64,000 nt of DNA, from assembly GCA_037043455.1 (NCBI GenBank), contig JAWPHD010003281.1, forward strand, positions 1 to 64,000. Direction: 5' to 3'. Positions 18,861-29,072 of this stretch are shown piece after piece. The stretch's first letter is position 1, and each line of letters opens with the position of its first letter. The position numbers and the translations under genes are program-made. This stretch comes from Cyrtodaria siliqua (lineage: Eukaryota; Mollusca; Bivalvia; Adapedonta; Hiatellidae). The notes under the pieces were generated by a model. It did not search any database, was not told the origin of the DNA, and saw only the letters and a list, made by a program, of their open reading frames with translations.

Positions 18861-19673
18861 TGTTTAGAATGTTAATATAAGCCCCCACCCGTTTTTAGCT
18901 CTAATGACCAAGAGACAGCAGAGCTTATGGGATGGCGAGTTGTCCGTCGTCAACTTTTGTCGCGTTAAGACGATAGAGCCTTCACTTTTCATCCGATCTT
19001 TTCCAAACGAAAACAGATTGTTAATATCAATGAAAGCTCGGAAAAATCAGCCATATCGGACCAGTAACAGCGGGGTTATGGCCCTTGATTTAGTTAAAAA
19101 AGCTATATTTTGTTTTGAGGAGTCTTCTGCGACAAGGACTATCACAACCTGACGTCTATGGTGATGTGATTTCGTAAGATTTCCTGCATTGAGCCCCACG
19201 TCGACGTCAGAGTAAACATGTACCGGCAACCTCCAACGACAACAACATTTAGGCGTGATACACACTGACAAGGGCCGTTGTAGGTGTTATACCACACTAC
19301 ACACTATTAGCGATTGATCGAAGTTATATCCCTTAAATCATTTTGTTAGTTATCAACTTAAATCCAACTTTTTCCACTGAACATTGGCATGTTCAACATA
19401 AACAGATACCAATTGATGTTTCAGTTGCCTTGTCTCTATGAATTGTTAACTGTTGAACCGGGTACCAATCCATTTGTCATAGTTCACATTTCCCTGATCA
19501 TATCAGCTTCTTTTTTGATATATTATTTACCTATTTCAAACTACCTAAACATTTTAAACATCTTCATAACATTCTAGAAATAAATATCATCAGCAATTAA
19601 TGCAAACCCTTAAATATGTTGTGATATCTTAAGTATGTGGCTTTGTTCTCAAATTACTACTGCTTACTGTTGC

Positions 19674-19779
19674 CACAGATACCGGTTTAAAAAAAAAAAA
19701 AAAAAAAAAAGTCTTATATTATATTATGTAATATAATATAAGACTTTTTTTTTTTTTTTTTTTTAAACCGGTATCTGTG
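19674..19779. mobile_element. 106-bp near-perfect palindromic MITE (hAT-like)
   Basis: Starts CACAGATACCGGTTT, then 22 A, then a 34-bp core palindrome (GTCTTATATTATATTA, TG, and its complement), 20 T, and ends AAACCGGTATCTGTG. The two arms are complementary except for the length of the A/T tract. The same 8 bases, ACTGTTGC, lie immediately on both sides (19,666-19,673 and 19,780-19,787). An 8-bp target duplication is typical of hAT transposons. Confidence 0.85.
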
Positions 19780-19929
19780 ACTGTTGCCATATAACTTTAT
19801 TATACTTTTTAAAAAAATTCTACATTTTTGTTGTTATATAATACAAATTTGAAAATAAATACAAGTTTCTTTCCTCCTGTTGAAACATTCTGTGCCGTCC
19901 TGATGCTTTGCATCATTTTCTTCTTGTTA

Positions 19930-20370
19930 TGCAATTGATACGTACAAATGCGGTTAGACAGTTTGTTTTTTGTCGTTTGAATTTCATAAAATACATATAC
20001 AGTAAGACCTTTTTTCATACCTAATAAAAAGTCTAACATAATCAGGTTACCTACAATGCACACTATCGTTATTGTCTGCAGTTTTTCAGCTGGCGTATAG
20101 TGGAACAAGCTTGTTCATTTGAAATGCGGCTTTCGTCTCTGCCTGCGTTGCGTCCGCGTAAACAGTAATATAGACACTAGCTAGGCGTGTTGAAGGATGT
20201 ATTACACTATGGTCATGAAAAACAAAGCATGTTTTACTCGACAGATAGAATTTATCGATATTTAAATACACGGCTTTTACCAAACAATGAATTAGGACTA
20301 ATTATCAGTCGAAATCATCGATCAAACATGAGTGACACTAATTACAAATAATTACAAAGGACGGAAGTCT
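19930..20370 (+). repeat. dispersed repeat, copy 2 of a direct pair
   Basis: Diverged direct copy of 17,540-17,990, including GCGGTTAGACAGTTTG, CATAGTGGAACAAGC, GGCTTTCGTCTCTGCC and AACATGAGTGACACTAATTA. The short minus-strand frames here are not supported as genes. Confidence 0.65.
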
Positions 20371-20505
20371 TAATTACAACTGACTCGGGTGTCAACTACC
20401 GTAACACAACTGACTCCAGTGTCAACTACCGTAACACAGCTGACTCCAGTGTCAACTACTGTAACACAACTGACTCCAGTGTCATCTACTGTAACCTTCT
20501 CGTTA
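20368..20505 (+). repeat. 29-30 bp minisatellite
   Basis: Four to five copies of a unit near AACTGACTCCAGTGTCAACT plus ACCGTAACAC. It directly follows the dispersed repeat copy. A single diverged ACTCCGGTATCAATTACC near 18,348 looks like a relic of the same unit. Confidence 0.75.
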
Positions 20506-21635
20506 CTGAGTTGACACTTCCGAATATTATCTCGTATCCTGTGTTTAAAGTTAGGCGATCACTATATAACCCACTGTGTGTATTTAGCGCATTTACAGTT
20601 CATTACATGGCTGAGCTGTTTGCGTTTGTTTTTATTGAATGTGTTTGAAGAGGAAAGTGTTCGAAGAGGTTCGAGGAAGTTAGTTGTCTTCGTTATTACA
20701 TTAACGCTTACCATGTTGCCTACGTTATACAATTGGTAGCATGCTTGATTATTGAATTGTTTATCGTTGGTGATGGCACTGAGATAAGATAAAACCACCC
20801 AGTGACATATATATAAATTGGGAGCTATATCGCTATCTACGGACCGTATCATAGTTTCATTGCTAGTAATGACATATATAACATTCCTTGCGGAGATTAT
20901 TTACCACCTGTTTAAACGCTTTAATATGGCGACATATTTACACACGCATTAGTTGCAACACGATTCACGTATTTGAAAAGAAAATACTTGCATATGTCAC
21001 AGGCGTTATAATGAAGGTCTATGTGTTGTCGTTGATTTAGGAGTTTAAATATATCCTGGCGTCACTTGTTTTCCATGGTCGCCGTTAAGCTCTTTTTTTC
21101 GGATTGTGGATGATTTCAGAGTTCACCATCCGAAGATGTGTTGACAAACACAATACAATGGCATAGCTAATGTTGTTGTTTTTTTTGTTTATTTTTTAAT
21201 GTACATTTGAGAAACGCATTGCAAGAAAAAGAAAACATTACCCGTTTTCCCTTTACACAGTAATTTCAAAGCTTCCCTTCAAACAACTTACTATTATAAG
21301 ACTAATACATCACTGATTGAAAAATGCAATGTTCCTGCACTGACACAATCATTTTCAATACACAAATATGATGACCAAAATGTTCGAAGTCCATTGTCCA
21401 ACTAAGTCTAAGCATGAAAGTTATCGCCTGTCTTACACGTCTTCATGTTTGTTTCCCTCTTTAGAGTAGATCATTGCGCTAACAAGTGCCCCGACTGCGA
21501 GTGTGTTTTTTTGTGCTATTGTTACGGCAAAAGTTCCACGGAAGTTATTTTCCTGATATAATCGTCTTTCCTTACGAAATATTTGTTATTAATTAATTTA
21601 AATAGTTATAATTAATTATTAGCTATGTATATACA
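20506..21635. other. non-coding, nothing recognised
   Basis: No credible gene. The sequence is AT-rich with short homopolymer runs. The 96-residue frame on the minus strand at 20,562-20,852 shows no known motif. Confidence 0.4.
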
Positions 21636-21639
21636 TTGT

Positions 21640-21990
21640 AATGGTTAATATAGTAAATTGTGCATTACGACAATTATAACATATATTAACACACGACGAA
21701 CCTAAACAACATAATTGTTGTTTCAGCGTATATTTGTTTATAAAATAAACCTTGGATATGTTGCAAGTGTTGCAAAAATGACAATATATTTGTCGTAGAA
21801 TAATGATATTTAATTTGTTTGTTATGAAACAAATCCCAAAGGTAACTTTATTGAAACATTCGTTCATGCAGATTAACGTTTTATTTGCATGTCACATTAG
21901 ATAGCAAATGCCTTCAGGTTCATTTTGTCATTTGTGTCACGTTCATCATCGTCCCTGCAATGTTTCAGGTACTATTTGAGTTGCAATCTC
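21640..21990 (+). repeat. dispersed repeat, copy of 23,550-23,900
   Basis: Direct diverged duplicate. Shared blocks include TTCATTTTGTCATTTGTGTC, TTTCAGCGTATATTTGTTT-like sequence, GTCGTAGAA and the ending TGTTTCAGGTACTATTTGAG. Non-coding in both copies. Confidence 0.65.
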
Positions 21991-22564
21991 ATTAAAATCA
22001 GACAAATGATCACGCTACGATACTCAACACTACTAAGGATCTGACAACACTGCATTGGATGTCACGTCTGATTGACCTTACGATTAGCCAATCAGATGTC
22101 AGACTACAGAATCGAATCAACCGATCGGTATGTACCGCTTCACAGCGCATGTCGTGCTTCAGTCAAACTCTGTGGAGCAGTCTTGGTATTGAAAGACTCA
22201 ATGTCCGTAACTTATAAAACACAAAATAATTGCGTTGACAAACATAACACACCAACCATTATTGAATATTTACTGGAAAAAAACCACAAGATTGTTTGAC
22301 GGAATATTGCTGCATTGCATCCATATGTTCATCAAAAGAACCATCAATCATCTCTGCGTATTTTGATATATGTTTGGTGACCATTTCCCGTACCACTGAG
22401 TGCTTCTCTACATCTCCAAGCAAGCACTTAGCAACATATCGGAAAAAACAATTTCCGTCTTTTACGTGTTTATATTTTAAAAGAAGAACACGTACGTTAA
22501 CTCATTAAAGCTATTCCTTGATTTTTTTCTTGAATTTGGTAAACAAATATGAACTGCCTTTTCT

Positions 22565-22640
22565 AACTATAATTCACCTTCACAAATAATAGGTCGCGGA
22601 CTTGTTTTTTTGAGATATCTTAAGGTAAGTATATGACTTA
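22565..22640 (-). repeat. inner arm of inverted structure, right side
   Basis: Reverse complement of 17,095-17,170 with about 15 percent mismatch, including GGTCGCGGACTTG and GAGATATCTTAAGGTAAG. Confidence 0.65.
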
Positions 22641-22748
22641 TATTCCGTTTTGGAAAATCACTTATAATGTCAGTACAGACTAATTAATGCCAAAAAGAGG
22701 AAGACATTTAATCACAAAATAAAAATAAAAAACATTTACATTAATTAA

Positions 22749-23256
22749 AGGGACACTGTCCGTAACTTTTAGCTTATAAAACACACAATAATTATGTTCG
22801 CAAACATTGCATACTAAACATTACTGAATATTTATTAATTAAAAGCAAGATTGTTTACCGGAATTCAATCGCGGTACAAAAAACAGTAAATCCGCTTTGT
22901 GCGTTTGAACTCGCAGCCCAAACTAAAATTACTCTCGCAGTAATAATAGTGTGCGTGAGCGTAAAGTGGTCGACAACGCTTCCGACTGAGCTAAGCGGGC
23001 TATACATATTACGCTATACATACTATGATCAAAACCTAATGCACTAATGGAAGTCACGTGATCGCAGAAAAGGTAAATATTGTGGGTCCCACTTTATTTA
23101 CATATAATAATTAAAACTTTTTTTTCAAACTCACGAATGTAGTACTACATACTTCTTAGTGTCTATCCTCATGTTTTCATGTATACATTTCACTGATAAA
23201 GGTCAGACAGTTATTTGGTTATGCTCAATATCTGCTTACTTACGAACAGTGTCCCT
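22749..23256. mobile_element. 508-bp piggyBac-type MITE with tRNA-like interior
   Basis: Ends are AGGGACACTGTCCGTAA on the left and its complement with one mismatch on the right (inverted repeat of 17 bp, outer 11 perfect). Both are flanked by TTAA (22,745-22,748 and 23,257-23,260), the target duplication of piggyBac elements. No transposase is encoded. On the minus strand inside lie an A-box-like TAGCTCAGTCGG (22,982-22,993) and a B-box-like GAGTTCAAACGC (about 22,901-22,912), suggesting a tRNA-derived segment was captured. A partial relative of the left end lies near 22,195-22,300. Confidence 0.8.
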
Positions 23257-23549
23257 TTAAGCTTAATATGCCGGATCCTAGTTCATGTATATATGACGAA
23301 AATGCATATTGTAATGTATTTTATTTTTACTGCCTCGGAAAAAGAATACCAGATTTATTGAGGAAAAAGAGAAATTCCAGGGAAAAAAGCTATTTCCTAC
23401 AAATAGATTGTTTTCCGAAACTTCTGCATTGTTACCAAATATCGCATACTTTAAAAACACATACACCCAAGAAAACAATTAAAAAAAATAAAATAAAGAC
23501 AAACAAACATATGTCGTGGTATCATGTCAATATCTGACGATAACGGATA

Positions 23550-23900
23550 TTGTTTTCAAAACATCTTAACGCACGAGTAGCCTAAATAACAATTATTGGT
23601 TCAGCATATATTTGTTAATAATATGAATGAACACATGCCTCGTTGTGTTTTGCCAGCGTTATAAAAGGACCTTATATGCGTCGTAGAAATGGGTGATATT
23701 TCAGTTGATTGTAATGAAACAAATTCGACCAATGGAAAGTCTAATATTTGTTCTAGCAGTTTAAACGTTTTATTTACATATGTACGTATAAATGGAAATG
23801 TCACGTTATATTGCAAATACATTCATGTTCATTTTGTCATTTGTGTCATGTTCATTGAAGGTCTTCATCATCATCCCCGTATTGTTTCAGATGCTACTTG
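23550..23900 (+). repeat. dispersed repeat, second copy
   Basis: Diverged direct duplicate of 21,640-21,990. It abuts the right arm of the long inverted repeat. Confidence 0.65.
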
Positions 23901-24450
23901 AGTGGTAGCAGAAAACAATGGCATTGGCTACAGCGAAGAATGAAATGTTTACAATAGAATTTGCAGCAACTTTGCAATGTTGCGGGTGAAAAAGGTTCTA
24001 GGCCCATTCTGCATATTTATACCTCGCTTTAAATGGAGAGGGTGGCCTTGAACGTTCATTCCTGTTGGTGCCATATAACATTGATGTGTCGTGCACCGTT
24101 AAACCCAATTCAACAACATAACTCATTGAAGGCGGATAGTACTATTATGTTCATAATATAAATTAACATGTTAGTGTAGTTACCTCCCTTAGTAATGTAT
24201 ATCTTTGTTAACTAGTTCATCTAGTGTGGTTACCTCCCTTAGTATACATTTCGCCGTTTATAAATTGACCTTGTCAACCTTTTCTGTTAGTTCTATGTTC
24301 TGCAATGAATCAGATTGATGGAACTTTTGGAGGATTTGGAGCAGTTAAACGTAACATTTTGTAATGAAAACAAACGGAGGATTTGAATCGTATCAAACTA
24401 TAAACGCTTACAATTAACGACAAGGTATGGACGTTTTATATTGTTTACTT
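23890..24450 (-). repeat. right arm of a long diverged inverted repeat
   Basis: Reverse-complement partner of 16,150-16,640. It carries an internal duplication of GTTACCTCCCTTAGTA (about 24,179 and 24,229) not duplicated in the left arm. Beyond it, 24,450-25,415 holds no feature I can support; the 99-residue plus-strand frame at 24,491-24,790 has a hydrophobic start but no recognisable domain. Confidence 0.7.
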
Positions 24451-25415
24451 TAATAATATGTTACCTTTCGCTTTCATTAAATCGTAGCATATGACAAGTT
24501 TACGATTTTTATATTACATATTGCTGTGTATGGTCGGAGTGGTTCATACAGTAAAACTGGTAGTTCTTGAGTTGGCTGTTGACCCCACCTCCACACCAGG
24601 GGATTTTGTAGGGTATGATTTGCTGAAAGAACATACATTAAGCTTCCAAATGAGACATGTGTGCCATCTGAGCGTTGGGGCTTTAGTGAGTTTTGGGGGA
24701 AAACGTTGTGTTTTTAGACGAAAATCGCCGAAATCTGGAATTATTTTTTTTAGAAAAAGAATGGAATATATTAGAACCAATTTGAATTGATGGCATCTTT
24801 GTCGGAACGCATCTCTACGTGTCCCACCATATAATGTATGAATCCGATACTTAAATATTGAGATTTTGGGTAAAAATGTAAAAAGAAATGAATAAAATCG
24901 CTGACATTGGGGGTATTTAACTAAAAATTAGAAATATATCTAATACAATAGAAAAAATAAATATTGTAACCGGAATATGGATTTTTTTTTTTTGAATTAG
25001 TCTGAACATAAACTTAACAAATTGAAACAATAGTATGTGGCACAGCATACATATTCAAGTTTGTCTTCCTATACACATATTTTGGAGTTAATGCAGTTTG
25101 ACATTGTACACACTATTTTGTTGACATGGAGATAGAATATAAAATTAGCTCAGTATCTACTTTTATATATCTATTTCCTTAAAATATCAAACTGTATAAT
25201 TGAGGATATTGCACTCATCTTCCTTTTTGTGTAAAAAAGGACATACAAAGGACAGAGATTCACATGCACGTGTTCTGGGATGAAAATTGAAATAAAAGTT
25301 CCTGATTCCGGAATCAATCCAGATGTTGCGAAGGTGCATGAACGTAGGTAATCGGATGCAATGTCAGATTATTAACGATGTCGCAACATACAAAGTGAAC
25401 TAAGTAATGTCTATT

Positions 25416-25421
25416 AACAGT
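25416..25421. repeat. target-site duplication of element 2, left
   Basis: AACAGT directly before the left terminus. The identical six bases follow the right terminus at 40,758-40,763. Six-base duplications are characteristic of Polinton-class integration. Confidence 0.88.
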
Positions 25422-25730
25422 AGTAGTATAGATACTAGCGGTACCAGGCCAGTTTCCCCTCGCGGGCCTCAAACCCAAGCAACAGTAAAACATGCCAGCC
25501 GTGGCTATTAACTCAAGCATGCCATCATTTACATAAAAAATCTAAATGAAAGTCATGCTTAAGTCAAAAGCCCCGACACATAGTATTAGTTGCTCAAGCA
25601 ACCCCGCTCTGGGAAACTCCGCTGGTACTGCTAGTATCTATACTACTAATCAATCCGGTTTGCCATTTTAATAACATAACATTTGCAATTCATTAAGCAA
25701 AGTCAGAAGGAACTTCATCATCGCTCTGCG
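25422..25730 (+). repeat. left terminal inverted repeat of element 2
   Basis: Begins AGTAGTATAGATACTAGCGG. It matches the reverse complement of 40,460-40,757 with few differences, plus indels of about 18 and 12 bp. The outer 230 bp are themselves fold-back: the terminal motif reappears inverted at 25,626-25,651 (GGTACTGCTAGTATCTATAC and on). A third, decayed copy lies at about 25,733-25,757. Confidence 0.88.
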
Positions 25731-26094
25731 TACCAGTACCCCCAGTATCCATACTACTCAACCTAGTTATTGGACAAAAGTGTCTTCAGAGACATTAACT
25801 TTATGATCAACCTAATATCGATATTGTATGACTGAAGCACACGCTAAGGTAAAATTATACTATGGTATTGGATTTTACTTAATCGTAGTACACTGATACG
25901 CAGCAAGTGGTTTTAAACACATGAATTAAATAACTGGTATTACGCAGCAGGCGATTACGTTTTAATGTTTTGAATGTCCTTAAATATACCCAACTATTAA
26001 AGCTATTATCATTACCGGTAAAATAATGCTAATTTCTTCTTATAATCACGTCATATTACTTTTTCAATCCTAAATATGTTTTGCTTTGCCGCTC

Positions 26095-26485
26095 TGCATA
26101 TCGTTTTTCTCCGAGGTTGCCTTAGCATTTCATTTCCCCTTGAGGTTACCATGTCACGTGACCGTTTATAATATAAACGTTCTATTTATAGACCATATCA
26201 CACGACCGTTTACAAATCAGTTCGCTCCGAGGTTGCCTTAGCATTTCATTTCCCCTTTAGGTTACCATGTCACATGACTGTTTATAATATAAAGGTTCTA
26301 TTTATAGACAATATCACACGCCGTTTACAATTCATTTCGCTCCGATGTTACCTTAGCATTTCGTTTTCCCTTTAGGTTACCATGTCACGTGACCGTTTAT
26401 AATATAAACGTTCTATTTATAGACCATTTCACACGTCACATGACCGTTTATAATATAAACGTTCTGTTTATAGACCATGCTGCCT
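26095..26485 (+). repeat. 128-bp subterminal tandem repeats
   Basis: Three copies and a partial fourth of a unit containing TTGCCTTAGCATTTCATTTC, GGTTACCATGTCACGTGACC and the short palindrome GTTTATAATATAAAC. Each full unit has a CACGTG or near-CACGTG core. It lies inside element 2, 0.7-1.1 kb from its left end, before the integrase gene. The stretch 25,731-26,095 shows no gene. Confidence 0.8.
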
Positions 26486-26728
26486 ACCCAACACTTGGTA
26501 TTTCCACCATACTATATCTCGATCGTCTATATATACTATACCACCGACCGCAGAACTTTAAAAAGGGTTTTTAAATTTGCATGAATTTAAATTATCATAG
26601 TTAGTAATTCTTATTAGCATTGTGCTGCAATACAATCTGATAAATTAGTTCTGTTGGTAATAATAGAGTTAACATTTGCTTTAATATTTGTAAAAGTACT
26701 TTTAGATATTAATTAAAACAAAAATTTG

Positions 26729-27222
26729 TCACAAAACGTCTAAATATGTATTTGTATTGTTAGCTCTAAAATATTTCCACATCTTTTCTTTTAATGTCCT
26801 GTTAAATCGTTCAATTACTACAGCTTTTCCGAAATTAAAAGTGTGATACATTTCGATATTATTGTCACTAAGGAATTGCTTAAACGTCTTGTTATAAAAC
26901 TCCACACCTTGATCAACCCACAACAATTTACACTGTTTCCCTGTACTTATTATCTGTTGGAATGCCTTAGTAATTTCTAAACCAGTTTTATTTGGAACCG
27001 ACACAACCCAAGCAATTTACTAAACACATCAATAACAGTAAGCAAATATTTAGTACCTTTATTATACTTTGAAAACGACTGCATATCAACCAAATCAGCA
27101 GACCATATTTTATCAATTTCATAATATAATATAACAATATATTTCATTAACAATCACACGGCGTTGAGTGAACTTTCTTCGTATAGGTTTATGAAGTTCA
27201 TCTGCTAACTTGTCAGTCCATT
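26729..27222 (-). pseudogene. retrovirus-like DDE integrase remnant (adintovirus type)
   Basis: At least two frames. The upstream part (about 27,220-27,005) reads KLADELHKPIRRKFTQRRV and later a segment around WSADLVDMQSFSKYNKG carrying the first catalytic Asp. The downstream open frame (27,004-26,729, 91 residues) has the second Asp in LLWVDQG (residue 31) and the Glu in VVIERFNRT (65), 34 apart. The reading stops at 26,729, shorter than the family, so the C-terminal domain is lost. At its N-terminal side it is collinear with the phospholipase-like frame. It is not close in sequence to the element 1 integrase. Confidence 0.8.
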
Positions 27223-27698
27223 TCAACGCATTTTCTCGTTTTTTGATACTCCATGACCAAGTTTATATTTTGTACTAATAACTGGTTTTACTATCAAATT
27301 CTTAGCAATCTTTTCTCCAATAGTTTTAGACTTACTTTTTTTTAAACCAGCCAACATGTTTTTATCACACATTGATTTATTACTAGGATTTTCATCATAA
27401 CAATAATCATGATCTTTACAAACAACATCTAATTCATTTACCGGTTTTCCGCTATCAAGAGGATTACCAGGACCGCAATATCTATAACCAGGTAGTGTTA
27501 GCCCTTTTTTAGGTAACAGAGGAAGCATAGCTTTATGAATATCAATATTACCACCTTCTGTGTTTTTAACAAACTTTGTTTTAGTAATACCACAAGATGT
27601 ACAAGTTGCTCTTAACATATTTCTACCATCTTTTGCTAAAACATACTTAGGATCAACATTTTTAGTAACCTTTTTTTTTCTTTTATGCAATAACTCAT
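27223..27698 (-). pseudogene. phospholipase A2-like domain protein
   Basis: 155 residues open from 27,690, but that codon is TTG; an ATG at 27,698-27,696 just after the promoter motif is one frame off, so a one-base indel in the following A-run seems likely. A CTSC pair (30-33) comes first, then the calcium loop YCGPGNP (71-77) and the catalytic HDYCY (94-98), the pattern of parvovirus VP1-type phospholipase A2. The C-terminal part is basic (KKSKSKTIGEKIAKN). It is followed without a gap by integrase coding in another frame. In virions such domains act on membranes; that role here is inference. Confidence 0.78.
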
Positions 27699-27714
27699 AT
27701 ATAATATGATTAGA

Positions 27715-28149
27715 TTAAACTTCGTTTACAAAATATGATCTTATGATGTTTTCATTTTCTACTGGTTTGTAAGGTTTTAATAATTTGTAAAGAATATCAT
27801 ACATACTATTTCCTTCTTGTAACTTTTTAATGAAGAATAGACAGAAATATCCGCACAAGACACTTGTTTTATCTTGATATTGAATGGTGTTGTATTTTAT
27901 ATTAGGTACGTAATTTAAAAACTTCTTTTGGTGGGCTCAGACCAAACGGATCGAAGTATTAATTATCATAGTAACAAATCCAGTGTGTACCAGGACCAAT
28001 ATGATCATCAAGATTGATAATACCACATTCTTGTTTATTTTGTTTTGTCGGTAATTTGTTTTTGCTAAACACTCCCCTGAATTTCTGTATACCTAACTGC
28101 TTGGCCAATTTTATTATATCTAAATTAGAGATAGGTTCATTTTTAAAAT
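27715..28149 (-). pseudogene. adenain-like capsid maturation protease remnant
   Basis: Not one long open frame, but reading 28,149 downward gives NLDIIKLAKQLGIQKFRG, then INLDDHIGPGTHWICYYDN carrying the catalytic His, then an in-frame TAA at about 27,961, then YFDPFGLSPPKEV. After a frame change near 27,910 it continues with SVLCGYFCLFFIKKL, which holds the catalytic Cys, and ends near 27,715. This His ... DPFG ... CGYF order is that of adenovirus-type proteases found in Polintons and adintoviruses. At least one stop and one frameshift inactivate it. Confidence 0.78.
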
Positions 28150-29055
28150 TTAATTTCTTTTTACAAATGGAATACTTTTGTATGGTCTAATTTGTGAGTC
28201 AACTTGCAAACCTTTTCCACGATCAAAAGTAATATAAAAAGATCGGACAGGGAAAGTAGCATTCAAGGAGGACAGTAAACCACAAAACACAGAAACAAAC
28301 ACGCAAACAGACAAACAAGAAGGCAAAAGCAATAATAAATGCAAACGACATCAAAACACAAAAATGGTTGACAATAGGGCTACCGCCTTGGAACGGTCAG
28401 TGGCAAAGTAGGCCACTGCAACTCTTAGTCCTTTTCCTTTTCTACCTACATGTACTTGTGAACCTTTTCCAGTTAAGCCACTAATAAGAGATCCAATGAA
28501 TGGAATTCCTAATGATGCAAGAAGCCAAAGAAATCCTCCATCCTGCTGTTGTTTTTTTATTAGTTTAATAGGACAACAACCTTTTGACTTTATTATCTTG
28601 TTTCTTTGTGCAAGTGTTAATTTATTTGATCCAAGAAGTGCTTGTTTTTTGTTACTAGGAATAGTTACCATCCCATTTCCAAATAGTTTGCCAATTCCAG
28701 TACTTGCTAAGCCACTTAATGCTCCTGTTGCTAGTGGTGCTAATACTTTTGGAACAAATTTAGCACCTGTTGGTAAAATTGTTTTAGTTAGCAAACCAGC
28801 TAATGCGCCTAAAAAGCCTCCATTCTTGGACTGATACCTCATTTGTGATTTTGATATATTTATGTCTAATCCCCGTCCATCAGATTTAGCTTTGTTAATA
28901 TTGTTAATCTGAGTAGCTGTAAGCAGCAAAGGTAACTTCCCAGTTAGTTGGTTATTTTTTAACCTAAGTGTTAATTCGCACCTGTTTTCATATGCTTTTG
29001 CTAAACTTTGTTTTTGCCCATCTGTTAAATTTACTGAATAATTTTGGTAAGTCAT
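28150..29055 (-). pseudogene. pX-like membrane-active core protein, interrupted by an insertion
   Basis: Starts MTYQNYSVNLTDGQKQSLAK. The first 80 residues (TLRLKNNQLTGKLPLLLTAT, QINNINKAKSDGRGLDI) are the N-terminal pattern of adintovirus pX proteins. A glycine/alanine-rich hydrophobic region follows (FLGALAGLLTKTILPTG, ALSGLASTGIGKLFGNG) and a second near WLLASLGIPFIGSLISGL. Close to the C-terminus the frame runs into a foreign insert of about 210 bp (28,219-28,429). The remaining 20-odd residues, ending PYKSIPFVKRN, lie beyond it at 28,150-28,220. By analogy with adenovirus pVI/pX such proteins bind DNA or membranes in the virion. Confidence 0.72.
28219..28429. mobile_element. about 210-bp insertion inside the pX-like gene
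   Basis: Flanked by CCTTTTCC on both sides (28,211-28,218 and 28,430-28,437), which fits an 8-bp target duplication; coding for the pX-like tail resumes across it. It carries TTGACAATAGGGCTACCGCC and TTGGAACGGTCAG on the plus strand. A related TTGACAATAGAGCTACCGCA lies near 61,872, so this is an interspersed host repeat. No terminal inverted repeats or coding sequence found. Confidence 0.65.
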
Positions 29056-29072
29056 GTATATTATAAGTTAGA
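29056..29072 (-). promoter_or_regulatory. element 2 start motif, pX-like gene
   Basis: On the minus strand TTTAATCTAACTTATAATAT directly precedes the start ATG at 29,055. The same motif, near TAATCTAAY-n-TATATTA, lies before the starts at 27,698 and 32,849 (minus) and 33,839 (plus), with weaker matches at 34,957 and 35,977. Confidence 0.65.

Noticed and set aside
24491..24790. 99-residue frame with a signal-like hydrophobic start
   Set aside because: No recognisable domain, no splice context that I can support, surrounded by non-coding repeats.
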